This document shows positions 13,071-21,803 of a stretch of 64,000 nt of DNA, piece after piece. The stretch is taken from contig NZ_LIVQ01000001.1 in NCBI RefSeq assembly GCF_001905445.1, positions 1,488,001 to 1,552,000 of the forward strand, given 5' to 3'. Under the pieces are notes generated by a model, which was given only the letters and a program-made list of their open reading frames with translations, made no database searches and was not told the origin of the DNA. Numbering within the stretch: position 1 is the first letter of the stretch; every line of letters starts with the position of its first letter. Both the position numbers and the translations under genes were made by a program. The DNA comes from Streptomyces sp. CB00455 (GTDB lineage Bacteria > Actinomycetota > Actinomycetes > Streptomycetales > Streptomycetaceae).

Positions 13071-13426
13071 GTCTCTTCCCCACTCCTGACGACGACCGTT
13101 CGACCGCTCAACGGAATGAACCTCACGCCGGTTCACGCTTTGCCGCAGGTAGGGGGCTTCCCGTACGGATGCCTCTCCGGGGGCAGGAGGTCACCCGGAG
13201 AGATCGTGCACAGGCGCTCCGGTCTGCCCGTCCCCGCGGCAACGGGCCGCCTGCGAAATCATGCCGCCGGGGTGCGTCCTGCTAATGTCCTGTCCGGTAT
13301 GCGGGAAGCGGACGACGGGGTCCTCGCCGCTCCGACCACTGCTCCGGCCTCCACCTGGTCCGCGGGTCATGGTCATGTGCGTGCCCCCGGTGGTGGCGCC
13401 GTCGAGCGGGATTCTGGGTGGGTACG
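13071..13426. other. divergent intergenic region between serine hydrolase and SARP gene
   Basis: About 356 bp without a convincing gene. It must hold promoters for both divergent genes. The only clear signal is the 25-bp element at 13274-13298, shared with the region upstream of the sigma factor gene. Confidence 0.6.
13274..13298 (+). promoter_or_regulatory. shared upstream element, copy 1 (before the SARP gene)
   Basis: GCGTCCTGC, two variable bases, then ATGTCCTGTCCGGT. The same 25-bp element with the same two variable positions recurs at 16702-16726 upstream of the ECF sigma gene. It lies ~130 bp before the SARP start. It could be a promoter recognised by that sigma factor or an operator. 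Confidence 0.5.
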
Positions 13427-16400
13427 GTGACAGCTGTGGGGCAGGGCCTCGACTTCGGACTGCTGGGTCCGCTGGTGGTACGGCGGGCGGGCACGGTACT
13501 CGATCCGGGTCGGCGCAGGCAGCGGCTGCTGCTGATCCGCCTGCTGCTCGCCGACGGCCGGGCGGTCGCTCCGCAGACGCTGTGCGAGGAACTGTGGCCG
13601 CAGCAGCCGGGAGGCGCACCGGGCGCAGCGATGGGCTCCCTGCACGCCCACATCAGCAAGGTACGTGCGGTCCTGGAACCTCGGCACCTGCGCCGACAGG
13701 GCACCTTCGACGTACTGGTCACCGAACCCCTGGGCTACGCCCTGCGTGTGCCGCCCGAGAGCCGTGACACCGTGCGTTTCGAGCGGGCCGTTGCCCAGGC
13801 ACACCGGTTCATGGACCAGGGCCGGCCCGACCGCGTCGTGGAAGAGGCCCGAAGGGGCCTGGAGATGTGGCGCGGCACCGCGTTCGCCGACGCCGCGCAC
13901 CACCTGTTCGCCACCCACGAGACGGCACGCCTGGAAGAACTGCGGCAGACCACCCGCGAGATCCGCGCCACTGCCCTGCTCCTGCAAGGACGGATCACCG
14001 AAGCTCTGGACGCGGCACAGGAGCTGACCACAGAGCATCCCCTGCGGGAAACCGGCTGGGCGTTGCTGCTGCGCGCCCTGTACCTCGGCGGCCGGCACCC
14101 TGAAGCGCTTCAGCGCTACACCGACCTGCGCCGGCACCTCGCCGACGAACTCGGCCTCGAACCCGGTCCATCCCTACGCGCCCTGCACCACGGCATCCTT
14201 CACCACGACCTGCCGCCCCTTCGCTCAGCCGATGAGTTGCACAGGTACGGCGCGGCATCCGTCCCCGGCGGGGATGCCGGGCACGGCAGCGATCCGGTCG
14301 GGTCGCCCATGTCCGGGGCGCCGGGCGGGGGCGGGGCAACCGCGCCCGTCGGCCCGGCCGCCTACGAACCGGCCGCCTGCGAACCGGCCGACGCGGCCGA
14401 GCGGTCCGATGCGAGTTGCGACGGGGCCGCGGCCGGAGAGAGAACCACGGCGTCCCTGGCACGTCCGGCACAACTGCCGCGCAGCCTGCCGGTGTTCGCG
14501 GGGCGGGCGGCCGAGGGGGCGTGGCTGTCGGCCGTGAGCGGTGCACCGGGCCGGCCCGGACCGACCGCGGCCCCTGTCGTCGTCATCAGCGGCGCTCCCG
14601 GTGTCGGCAAGACCACCTTCGCCGTCCACCACGCCCACCGCATCGCCGCCTCCTTCCCCGACGGACAGCTTTTCGTCAACCTGTGCGGATTCCATCCCCA
14701 CGCACCCGCCGTCGAACCCGGCAACGCCCTGCAGGGCTTCCTCACCGCCCTCGGTGTTCCCGCCCAGCGCATCCCCGAAGACACCCCCGGCCGCAGCACA
14801 CTCTTCCGCAGCCTCCTCGCCGACCGGCGGATCCTCCTCGTCCTGGACAACGCCCGCGACGAGCAGCAAGTGCGCCCCCTGCTCCCGGCGGGAGCGGGCT
14901 GCCTCACCCTGATCACCAGCCGCAACCAACTCCCCGGCCTGATCACGACGGACGGCGCCAAACCCCTCACCCTCCCACTGCCCTCGGAAGCCGAGGCCCA
15001 CCAAGCCCTCGAACGACGCCTGGGAACCGAACGACTGGTCGCCGAGCCCACCGCCACAGCCGACATCATCCGCCTGTGCGGACGACTTCCCCTGGCCATG
15101 GCCGTGGTCGCCGCCCGCGCCGAACTCGATCCGGCCTTCCCCCTCCACGCCATCGCCGACGAGCTGCGACACACCCACGGCGGCCTCGACGCATTCACCG
15201 GCTTCGACACCACCACCGACGTACGCGCCGTCTTCTCCTGGTCCTACCAGTCCCTGGACGAGACCGCCGCCCGCCTCTTCCGCCTCCTGGCCCTGCACCC
15301 CGGCCCCCACATCACCGCCCCCGCCGCGGCCGGCCTCGCCGGCCTTCCCCTCCCCCGAACCCGCCGCGCCCTCGCCGGCCTGGTCGGTTCCTGCCTCGTG
15401 GAACAGCCAGTGCCCGGCCGCTACAGCCTGCACGACCTCCTGCGCGGCTACGGCACCGAGCTCGCCCACACCCACGACACCCCCGAGGAACGCCGCCACG
15501 CCACCCTCCGGGTCCTGGACCACTACATGTTCACCGCCTACGAGGCCAACCAGCTTCTGAAACACGACACAACGCCCGAGCTCGACCTCGGTGCACCCGA
15601 CCCGGGCGCCACCCCGGAGAACCTCACCACCATCAAGCAGGCCACCCGATGGCTCACCGCCGAACACCCTGTGCTGACCGGCCTGCTCCACACCGCCGTC
15701 AGCCAGAAGCTGGACCACCACACCACCGGGCTGGCGTGGTCGCTCAAGGACCATCTCCACCGCCAGGAATTCTGGCCCGAAGCCATCACCGCACTGACCC
15801 CCGCCCTCGAAGTGGCCCGGCGCCAGAACAACCTCCTCGAAGAGGGCCGTTGCCTACGCCACCTCGGTGGCATCCACGGCTATCTCGGCCATCGGGAACA
15901 AGCCCTGCACCACCTGCAACGCGCCACCACGATCTTCGAAGAGCTCGACGCAGTCGGTGAGCAGGCCCGGGCCCACTACGTCACGGCGTGCGCGCTGTTC
16001 CTGTTCGGCCGGATCCAGGAGGCCGTGACGTTCTCCGAGCGGGGACTGGAGCTGTCCCGGGAGACAGGTGAAGAGTTGTGGCTGGCCGAGTGCCTCCTCG
16101 AGCTCGCCTGGTTCCACTCCAACCTGGGGAACCTGGAGAAGAGCCTTCTGTACAGCGAGGAGGGCATCGCCTTGTTCCAGCGCCTGGACGCGCCGTGGCA
16201 GCTGGCCCAGGCCTGGGACATCTTGGGCTACAACCTCCGTCTGCTCGGCCGTTACGAGGACTCGGTGACCACGTACCAGCGGGCGTCGCGGGCGTTCGAG
16301 GAACTGGGCGACCACAGGAATGCCATCGGCACACTGATGCGGCTCGGCGATACCCGGCTGGCCTCGGGCGACCGGGAAGGCGCACGAGCGAACTGGGTCC

Positions 16401-16570
16401 ACGCCCTCGAAAGCGCCGACGAGCGAGCCATGTCGCACAGCGCCCAGCAGGTCCGTGACCGGCTCGCCGCCCTGGACGCGGATGCAGACCCCACGCCCAC
16501 CGTGCCGGAAAGGGCGGTCGGGGGCCATCGGCTCCCGGTTCCGCGGAGTGGTGATCCCGCGCACCAGTAG
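13427..16570 (+). CDS. AfsR/SARP-family regulator: BTAD, NB-ARC ATPase and TPR domains
   Basis: A ~1047-aa multidomain activator. Order: OmpR-like winged helix (~10-95), bacterial transcriptional activation domain (~100-245), an Ala/Gly/Pro-rich linker, an NB-ARC STAND ATPase with P-loop GAPGVGKTT (~393-401) and Walker B ILLVLDNARD, then TPR repeats (~750-1010). This is the AfsR layout, linking a signal sensed by the TPR region to activation of secondary metabolism or other targets. The start is uncertain: GTG at 13418, 13427 or 13436 are all possible. No biosynthetic cluster is adjacent; the nearest candidates for control are the hydrolases and the sigma factor. Confidence 0.88.
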   Translation: MTAVGQGLDFGLLGPLVVRRAGTVLDPGRRRQRLLLIRLLLADGRAVAPQTLCEELWPQQPGGAPGAAMGSLHAHISKVRAVLEPRHLRRQGTFDVLVTEPLGYALRVPPESRDTVRFERAVAQAHRFMDQGRPDRVVEEARRGLEMWRGTAFADAAHHLFATHETARLEELRQTTREIRATALLLQGRITEALDAAQELTTEHPLRETGWALLLRALYLGGRHPEALQRYTDLRRHLADELGLEPGPSLRALHHGILHHDLPPLRSADELHRYGAASVPGGDAGHGSDPVGSPMSGAPGGGGATAPVGPAAYEPAACEPADAAERSDASCDGAAAGERTTASLARPAQLPRSLPVFAGRAAEGAWLSAVSGAPGRPGPTAAPVVVISGAPGVGKTTFAVHHAHRIAASFPDGQLFVNLCGFHPHAPAVEPGNALQGFLTALGVPAQRIPEDTPGRSTLFRSLLADRRILLVLDNARDEQQVRPLLPAGAGCLTLITSRNQLPGLITTDGAKPLTLPLPSEAEAHQALERRLGTERLVAEPTATADIIRLCGRLPLAMAVVAARAELDPAFPLHAIADELRHTHGGLDAFTGFDTTTDVRAVFSWSYQSLDETAARLFRLLALHPGPHITAPAAAGLAGLPLPRTRRALAGLVGSCLVEQPVPGRYSLHDLLRGYGTELAHTHDTPEERRHATLRVLDHYMFTAYEANQLLKHDTTPELDLGAPDPGATPENLTTIKQATRWLTAEHPVLTGLLHTAVSQKLDHHTTGLAWSLKDHLHRQEFWPEAITALTPALEVARRQNNLLEEGRCLRHLGGIHGYLGHREQALHHLQRATTIFEELDAVGEQARAHYVTACALFLFGRIQEAVTFSERGLELSRETGEELWLAECLLELAWFHSNLGNLEKSLLYSEEGIALFQRLDAPWQLAQAWDILGYNLRLLGRYEDSVTTYQRASRAFEELGDHRNAIGTLMRLGDTRLASGDREGARANWVHALESADERAMSHSAQQVRDRLAALDADADPTPTVPERAVGGHRLPVPRSGDPAHQ

Positions 16571-16701
16571 GCGCTCGGTCTGCTGAACGTGGCACGTGGG
16601 TCTCCGGTTCACCCTGCAGGTGGCTGGATGTCCGGGGCCATCGTCCCGCGTCTCGCACGGAGAGCGGCCCGTCCTCCGTGCGGGCGCCTTTGCGCCCAGC
16701 G

Positions 16702-16726
16702 GCGTCCTGCCGATGTCCTGTCCGGT
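16702..16726 (+). promoter_or_regulatory. shared upstream element, copy 2 (before the ECF sigma gene)
   Basis: This matches the copy at 13274-13298 at 23 of 25 positions and lies ~112 bp upstream of the sigma factor ATG, a distance similar to that in the SARP gene. It suggests the two genes share a regulator, possibly through autoregulation by the sigma factor. Confidence 0.5.
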
Positions 16727-16838
16727 CGACAAGAAGACGACAAGGTTTGGCCAAGGGCTTCCGACGAGTGTTGAGCCGTTCGCCCGCGCATGCGGGAGAG
16801 CACGCCACAGAACACTTGAACAGGAATGGGCGCCACCC

Positions 16839-17420
16839 ATGAACGGGATCATGGAAACGGGGACCACCACCCTCGCTCCAGCTCGGGCGCATGCCCGGCA
16901 CGACGCATCGGACGCCGACTGCGACGCCTTCATCCGGGACATCTACGATCAGTACGGGCCTCTGCTGGTCCGGTACGCCACACGGCTGCTGGACGGCGAC
17001 TGGCACAAGGCGGAGGACATCCTCCAGGAGACCGCGACCCGTGCCTGGAAGCACGCCCGGTTCCTGGGCACCCGCGCCGACCACATCCGGCCGTGGTTGT
17101 ACACCGTGGCGAGGAACCTCGTCATCGACCACCATCGAGCCCGGCAGGTCCGCCCCGTGGAGCTCATGGCGGTCGAAGAGCTGAACGCCTCCTGGGACAG
17201 CACGGAAGCCACGCTCACCTCCCACGTGGTGCTGAGGGCCCTGCGGGAGCTGAACGAGCAGCACCGAACCGTCATCAGCCTCATGTACTACCTGGAATGC
17301 AGCGTGGCCCAGGCAGCCAAGCACCTCGGCATCCCGCCCGGCACCGTCAAGAGCCGCGCCTTCTACGCCGTGCGGGCACTGCGCAAGGCGCTGGAGAGAC
17401 AAGACGTACTCGGCGAATAG
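16839..17420 (+). CDS. RNA polymerase sigma factor, ECF (sigma-70 family)
   Basis: A 193-aa ECF sigma factor. Region 2 (~30-100) contains YGPLLVRYATRLL and AEDILQETATRAWKH; region 4 (~130-180) contains the helix-turn-helix CSVAQAAKHLGIPPGTVKSR. The frame is open further upstream, but the ATG at 16839 has GGAATGGG about 9 nt before it and gives the normal family length. No anti-sigma factor gene is adjacent, unusual for an ECF factor. It lies just outside the defence island and shares an upstream element with the SARP gene. Confidence 0.9.
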   Translation: MNGIMETGTTTLAPARAHARHDASDADCDAFIRDIYDQYGPLLVRYATRLLDGDWHKAEDILQETATRAWKHARFLGTRADHIRPWLYTVARNLVIDHHRARQVRPVELMAVEELNASWDSTEATLTSHVVLRALRELNEQHRTVISLMYYLECSVAQAAKHLGIPPGTVKSRAFYAVRALRKALERQDVLGE

Positions 17421-17545
17421 CCATGGCTCGGGCGGTGGGCGCCGCCCTGGTCCTCGACTCCCCCTCCGGAGCCACCCAGCGTGCCGCTCGCCGTGCCGCG
17501 CCACCCCGGGGTCATACCGGACAGTTTCGCGGACGGGCAGTGACG

Positions 17546-18841
17546 TCAGCCCCTCGGCGACGCCGGCAGCAGAGGCGCCGAGGACGACCCTGGCCGGGGC
17601 GTTTTACGGTCATAGCGCGGTGACGAAATGTAACTTTTTGCACCAGCGACCATACGTTCAGTCAATTCCCGGATCTCCGCCAGAAGAGCCTCCGGCTGTC
17701 GATCCAGGTCGAGGGCGTGCTGGTGGAGGACCGTCCCCGCACGGCGTACTCGGTGACTGGTGTGAGGCGCGCTGCCCCTGGCGTACACCAGATGGCCCTC
17801 AGCCAGGCCGAATGCAGTGCAGTAGGCCAGCATCTGATAGAGGTCCTCGTTCGGATAGCCTCGCTGCTTGCCGGCCTTGTACTTGGCATCAGCCACTATG
17901 CGCGGCGTCCCCGAGTCCGCGTACCAGACGAAATCCGGCCGGAGCCGGACGGAATCACATTCGTCCAGGTGTACGTCCTTTGCCTGTAGGGCACTCCGGC
18001 CTCCGTAGGGACGCATTGCTTCCCGCAACGCTGCGCACACGAAGTCCTCGTACACCCGGTTCATGTCGAAGAGGAACCCATCCATGCGCAGGCCACCGGG
18101 CAGGTGCTCTGCCGACGCCCCGTCCAGAACCACCTGAGCGAGGTGGAGGGCCTGGTGATAGCGGGTGTTGAGACGCGTCGGCCGCCAAGCCGGAATCACC
18201 TGTCCGCGTACGAGCGGTGTGATGTCTGCCAGCCGGGCACGCTGGCGCATCAGGCGCGTCCGTACCGTCTGGGGCACACCGGGGAGGATCAGAAGGCGGT
18301 CGACGGCAGCGCGCAGGATCCGGTTTTCTGCGATGTCGGTGGTGAACTCGTCGTAGGCCACCTCCACCGGCAGGGGCATGCCGAACCGCCGTCTGATCTG
18401 CTCGGCCTCCCGAATCCGGCCCCGTACGACGAGAGACGCCTCCTCGACGGTCCGGTAGCCCTGAAGCAGGCCCCGCCGCAGAGCCCGGTCGGTCTGACGC
18501 TCGACTGCGTGGGCCAGCGCGGGGAGCAATTCGCTGTGTTCGGCGACATCGACCACGCCGTCCCGCCAGCCGGCCGGGTCATTGCTGTAGCCGAGCAGGA
18601 AGAACAGACGCGCGACGGGCACCTTGGGAGTGATCCGTACGGTGACCGTCTCGCCACCCGGGACGGCAACGGCCACCACCCCGACCTTGCTCCCCGCACG
18701 CAGGCGCCACACCCCCGGCACACAGGAGTCGGGGGCGGCTTCTTCGAGGATCTTCGAGACTGCCAGTGCGCGGCCGACCGTGTCCGGCATCGGGAAGGCT
18801 CGGGCGGGTGCGTGCTCGACGAGGGAAACGACGGCCGTCAC
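17546..18841 (-). CDS. mcrC: McrC-type nuclease subunit of a type IV restriction system
   Basis: A 431-aa protein of the McrC/5-methylcytosine restriction family. The N-terminal half binds the McrB ring. The C-terminal half holds a PD-(D/E)xK nuclease: RPDFVWY followed by IVADAKYKAG (~300-322), after the family MNRVYEDFV region. McrBC cleaves DNA carrying modified cytosines. The start is GTG, overlapping the McrB stop (GTGA), so the pair is translationally coupled. The C-terminal ~25 residues are a basic, Ser/Pro-rich tail. Confidence 0.9.
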   Translation of the reverse strand: MTAVVSLVEHAPARAFPMPDTVGRALAVSKILEEAAPDSCVPGVWRLRAGSKVGVVAVAVPGGETVTVRITPKVPVARLFFLLGYSNDPAGWRDGVVDVAEHSELLPALAHAVERQTDRALRRGLLQGYRTVEEASLVVRGRIREAEQIRRRFGMPLPVEVAYDEFTTDIAENRILRAAVDRLLILPGVPQTVRTRLMRQRARLADITPLVRGQVIPAWRPTRLNTRYHQALHLAQVVLDGASAEHLPGGLRMDGFLFDMNRVYEDFVCAALREAMRPYGGRSALQAKDVHLDECDSVRLRPDFVWYADSGTPRIVADAKYKAGKQRGYPNEDLYQMLAYCTAFGLAEGHLVYARGSAPHTSHRVRRAGTVLHQHALDLDRQPEALLAEIRELTERMVAGAKSYISSPRYDRKTPRPGSSSAPLLPASPRG

Positions 18842-20691
18842 TCCGAGTCGTACCCCTCACTCGACTCGTCCTGCCCCGACTGCATCGCCACCGCCCCACG
18901 CAGCGCCGACAGCCCGTAACGGCTTTCGATGTCCACGCCTTCGCCGTAGTGGTGCTCCTCCAGCAGCGGCAGGATCTTGGTCCGCCAGGTGCGCTCCAGT
19001 CCTCCCTCCCGGAAGACTCCGGACTTCATCAAGTAGGACGGTCCGATCCGGAAGTCGGCGTCGTCGATGCGGGCATTCAACGCGTCCAGCAGATCGGCCG
19101 GCTCGGGACCCTTGCCTTCCTCGGCCAGCCATCGGCGCAGAAGTCCGCCGGTCGGCTCGATGCGCGGAGACAGCTCGACGAAGGCGAAGCGCCGGCGCAT
19201 CGCCGCATCCACGAGAGCGATCGAGCGGTCGGCGGTGTTCATGGTGCCGATGATGAAGAGATTGCGGGGCAGGAAGAAGTCCTCGCCCGAGTAGGTCAGC
19301 CGAACCGAGCGGTCGCGGTACTCCAGGAGGAAGTACAGCTCGCCGAAGACCTTGGCCAGGTTGGCCCGGTTGATCTCATCGATGATCAGGAAATGCGGGA
19401 TGTGCCGGTTTCCCTCGCGGCGGGCGAGCGCCGCGAACTCCCGCAGTGGACCGGCTGTGAGACGGAACGCAACCTCGCGCGTCTTGGGGTCCTCACGAGG
19501 GCGGAAGCCTTCGAAGAAGTCCTCGTACGCGTACGAAGGGTGGAACTGGACCACCTTCACCTGCTCGCGTCCCCCGCCTAGGTACTCGGCGAGCTCCTGC
19601 GCGAGGAACGTCTTCCCCGTGCCCGGGGGGCCGTAGAAGATCAGCTGCTTCTCATCCTCCAGGAGGTTCCTGACCTCCTGCAACCACTCCACGCTGTGCA
19701 CGTTGAGTGTCTTCCGCAGCTCCTCGGTGGGTTCGGGCAGTGCCACTTCGCGGCGGGCCGTGACAGCCGCGGGCTCGGCCCCGGACTCAGCCCCGCTGTC
19801 CAAGGCCTCTTGCACGAGCTCCTCGTCGCTGACGCCCAGACCGTCGATGATGGCCTTGGAAGTCGTCAGATCGACCACATCGTGCTTCAGCGACAGCTGC
19901 AGCCGGAGTTCCTCGGGCAGCTCCGTCAGCAGGAAGCCCTCCCTCCCCCACTCCACGGGGCGGCGCAGGTTGCTGCTGCCGTCTTCGGCGACTCGCTGCT
20001 CGACACTTCCGGTGATCTCGCCGATGTAGAGCCGGCCGTCGGAGACGGTACACACCGTGTCTCCCGGCCGCATCCGGGAGAAGAATGAGTGCAGTTCGTC
20101 GACGAGCTGCACCTTCTCGTCGTAGGTCGCAGTCGACTCGTAGTCCTCGTCGACGAAGGTACGGAGCTGCTCCTTGCTGACGCCCTGGGCTACGTCCGGC
20201 CGCAGCCGGAGGACGGCGAGGGTCACCCGGCCCTCATGAAGCCACACCCTCTGCACGAGGTCGGGGCCCGACGGAAGGACACCCCTCACGAGCCACGCGC
20301 GGCTGGGGCCGAACCAAACATGTTCGAGGAAGTCGGCGAGCGGTCGGCCGTCCTCGGTCTTCCACTCGAGCCACCCGTTACAGCTGCGGCCCACGAGGAT
20401 GTCACCTGCGGCGGACGGCGAATTGCACTCGACGTCCTGGATCACCTCCAGCCACCCGGGCCAGGTGCCGGTCTCGCGTATCGCCCCTTCCTTGATCAGC
20501 TTTTCCCGCAGCCTGTGCGAGGAGGGTGTCCTCAACGGAAAGGACGGCACGACGTCCGGACGAGCAGGGGACCCGGCGAGCACGACCATTTTCTGACTGC
20601 CGTTGGTACCCATCTCGGAGAGCAGCCGCCCTCGCGCCGTCGGCCCACCGTGCGGCAGGCGCAGCTGGAATTGCGGGTATTCCTCGGCCAT
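18838..20691 (-). CDS. mcrB: McrB-like AAA+ NTPase with N-terminal DUF4357-like domain
   Basis: A 617-aa motor and specificity subunit. The N-terminal ~110 residues contain SPSAAGDILVGRSCNGWLEW, which resembles DUF4357. A second region (~210-260) with MRPGDTVCTVSDGRLYIGEITG resembles EVE-like DNA-reading domains. The C-terminal AAA+ domain has P-loop GPPGTGKT (~350), Walker B IIDEINRANLAKVFGELY and the McrB signature MNTADRS. The ATG at 20691 has GAGGAG 5 nt upstream. It recognises modified phage DNA and drives McrC. The N-terminus differs from the classical E. coli McrB domain, so the target modification is open. Confidence 0.88.
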   Translation of the reverse strand: MAEEYPQFQLRLPHGGPTARGRLLSEMGTNGSQKMVVLAGSPARPDVVPSFPLRTPSSHRLREKLIKEGAIRETGTWPGWLEVIQDVECNSPSAAGDILVGRSCNGWLEWKTEDGRPLADFLEHVWFGPSRAWLVRGVLPSGPDLVQRVWLHEGRVTLAVLRLRPDVAQGVSKEQLRTFVDEDYESTATYDEKVQLVDELHSFFSRMRPGDTVCTVSDGRLYIGEITGSVEQRVAEDGSSNLRRPVEWGREGFLLTELPEELRLQLSLKHDVVDLTTSKAIIDGLGVSDEELVQEALDSGAESGAEPAAVTARREVALPEPTEELRKTLNVHSVEWLQEVRNLLEDEKQLIFYGPPGTGKTFLAQELAEYLGGGREQVKVVQFHPSYAYEDFFEGFRPREDPKTREVAFRLTAGPLREFAALARREGNRHIPHFLIIDEINRANLAKVFGELYFLLEYRDRSVRLTYSGEDFFLPRNLFIIGTMNTADRSIALVDAAMRRRFAFVELSPRIEPTGGLLRRWLAEEGKGPEPADLLDALNARIDDADFRIGPSYLMKSGVFREGGLERTWRTKILPLLEEHHYGEGVDIESRYGLSALRGAVAMQSGQDESSEGYDSE

Positions 20692-20977
20692 CGGTCTCCT
20701 CGTCCGGGTTGCTGCAGTCACTCAAATCTTGAACTTGCGAAGGGTACGGGTGCGGAGAGGCCGGTGCAGCGCGGGCGGCGTCGAGCATCGCCACCGGCAG
20801 GTCTCGTAGGTGGGCATGGACGCATTGTGGGGCTCAGTGATCCACTGCGATGGGAATACGCGTGTTTTCGGCCAACGACGATGCCCGGATGCCACCGGTT
20901 CCAGCCGTGGATTGCCCCGCGCACAAAGAGCCGTCCATGATCTACGACGAGGACACCGTCACGGCAAGGGGGAAACG

Positions 20978-21667
20978 GTGGGAATCGCAACGCCCAACGG
21001 CACGGCCAGGCAGCAGCGCCCCGACGGGTTGGCCGCCGCCGTCTCCATGACGGCCTCACAACTGGCACAGGCAGTAGGCCGGTTCGACGGCGACAAGGCT
21101 GCCATGGTGCGCGCGGCCGTACGTACGGCCGAGCGCGCTTTCTCCGAACTCGACGCCTGTGACAACGTCATCGATGAGGCATCGGAGACGGGCCGAAAGA
21201 TCGCTGAGCGATTGGCTGAGCTACTCGCAGCCGAAGCAGCTGGGGACATCCCCGTACAACTGGACGCGTTGGAAGCCACTTCCGCACTCGTCCGCGACAC
21301 GGACGCGACACGCACTCTGCTGAACCACCTCCTCGGACGCCAGGAAGAAATCCAGCAAAGGCCGCAGGCTGTCCTCCATCTCTCGTCGGCCGACCTTCCC
21401 GGCCTCCCTTCCGCCTACACGGACGAGACCGGCTTTGAGGACCTGATGGCCGTGGCCGCCCGTGGAGAGGAACTGGCACCGCGACTGCGGGACGCCCATG
21501 CCGAGCGCCTCGACAAGGTGGCGGACCACGTGGTCCGCGTGGTGCGGGAGGCAGCCGCGGCCGGCTTTGCCGAGCGGGAGTTCGCCGTCGAGTCGGTTCA
21601 CGAGGCCCGCCAGGCATACGAGCTGTGGCTCCAATGTCTCGCGGAACGCAGGCGGGATCTCGGCTGA
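20978..21667 (+). CDS. hypothetical alpha-helical protein in defence island
   Basis: A 229-aa protein I do not recognise. It is rich in Ala, Glu, Leu and Arg and appears almost wholly helical, with coiled-coil-like stretches (RKIAERLAELLAAEAAG; RLDKVADHVVRVVREAAAAG). No membrane segment or catalytic motif is visible. The GTG at 20978 was chosen for the strong AAGGGGG before it; the frame is open to 20810 but that part looks non-coding. It lies 136 bp upstream of the kinase on the same strand, and may be a regulator or structural partner of the kinase-helicase-methylase module. Confidence 0.65.
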   Translation: MGIATPNGTARQQRPDGLAAAVSMTASQLAQAVGRFDGDKAAMVRAAVRTAERAFSELDACDNVIDEASETGRKIAERLAELLAAEAAGDIPVQLDALEATSALVRDTDATRTLLNHLLGRQEEIQQRPQAVLHLSSADLPGLPSAYTDETGFEDLMAVAARGEELAPRLRDAHAERLDKVADHVVRVVREAAAAGFAEREFAVESVHEARQAYELWLQCLAERRRDLG

Positions 21668-21803
21668 AGCGGCCATCAGCTCCCCTGAGCTTCTCCTCCA
21701 GCGGGTACGGAACCGTCGTCCAGGTGGATACCGTGTGCGCTATTGCCCAGTCGCACACAACTGTCTGTCCAGATGACATCCCGCCCGAGTGGAAAGGCAA
21801 CTC

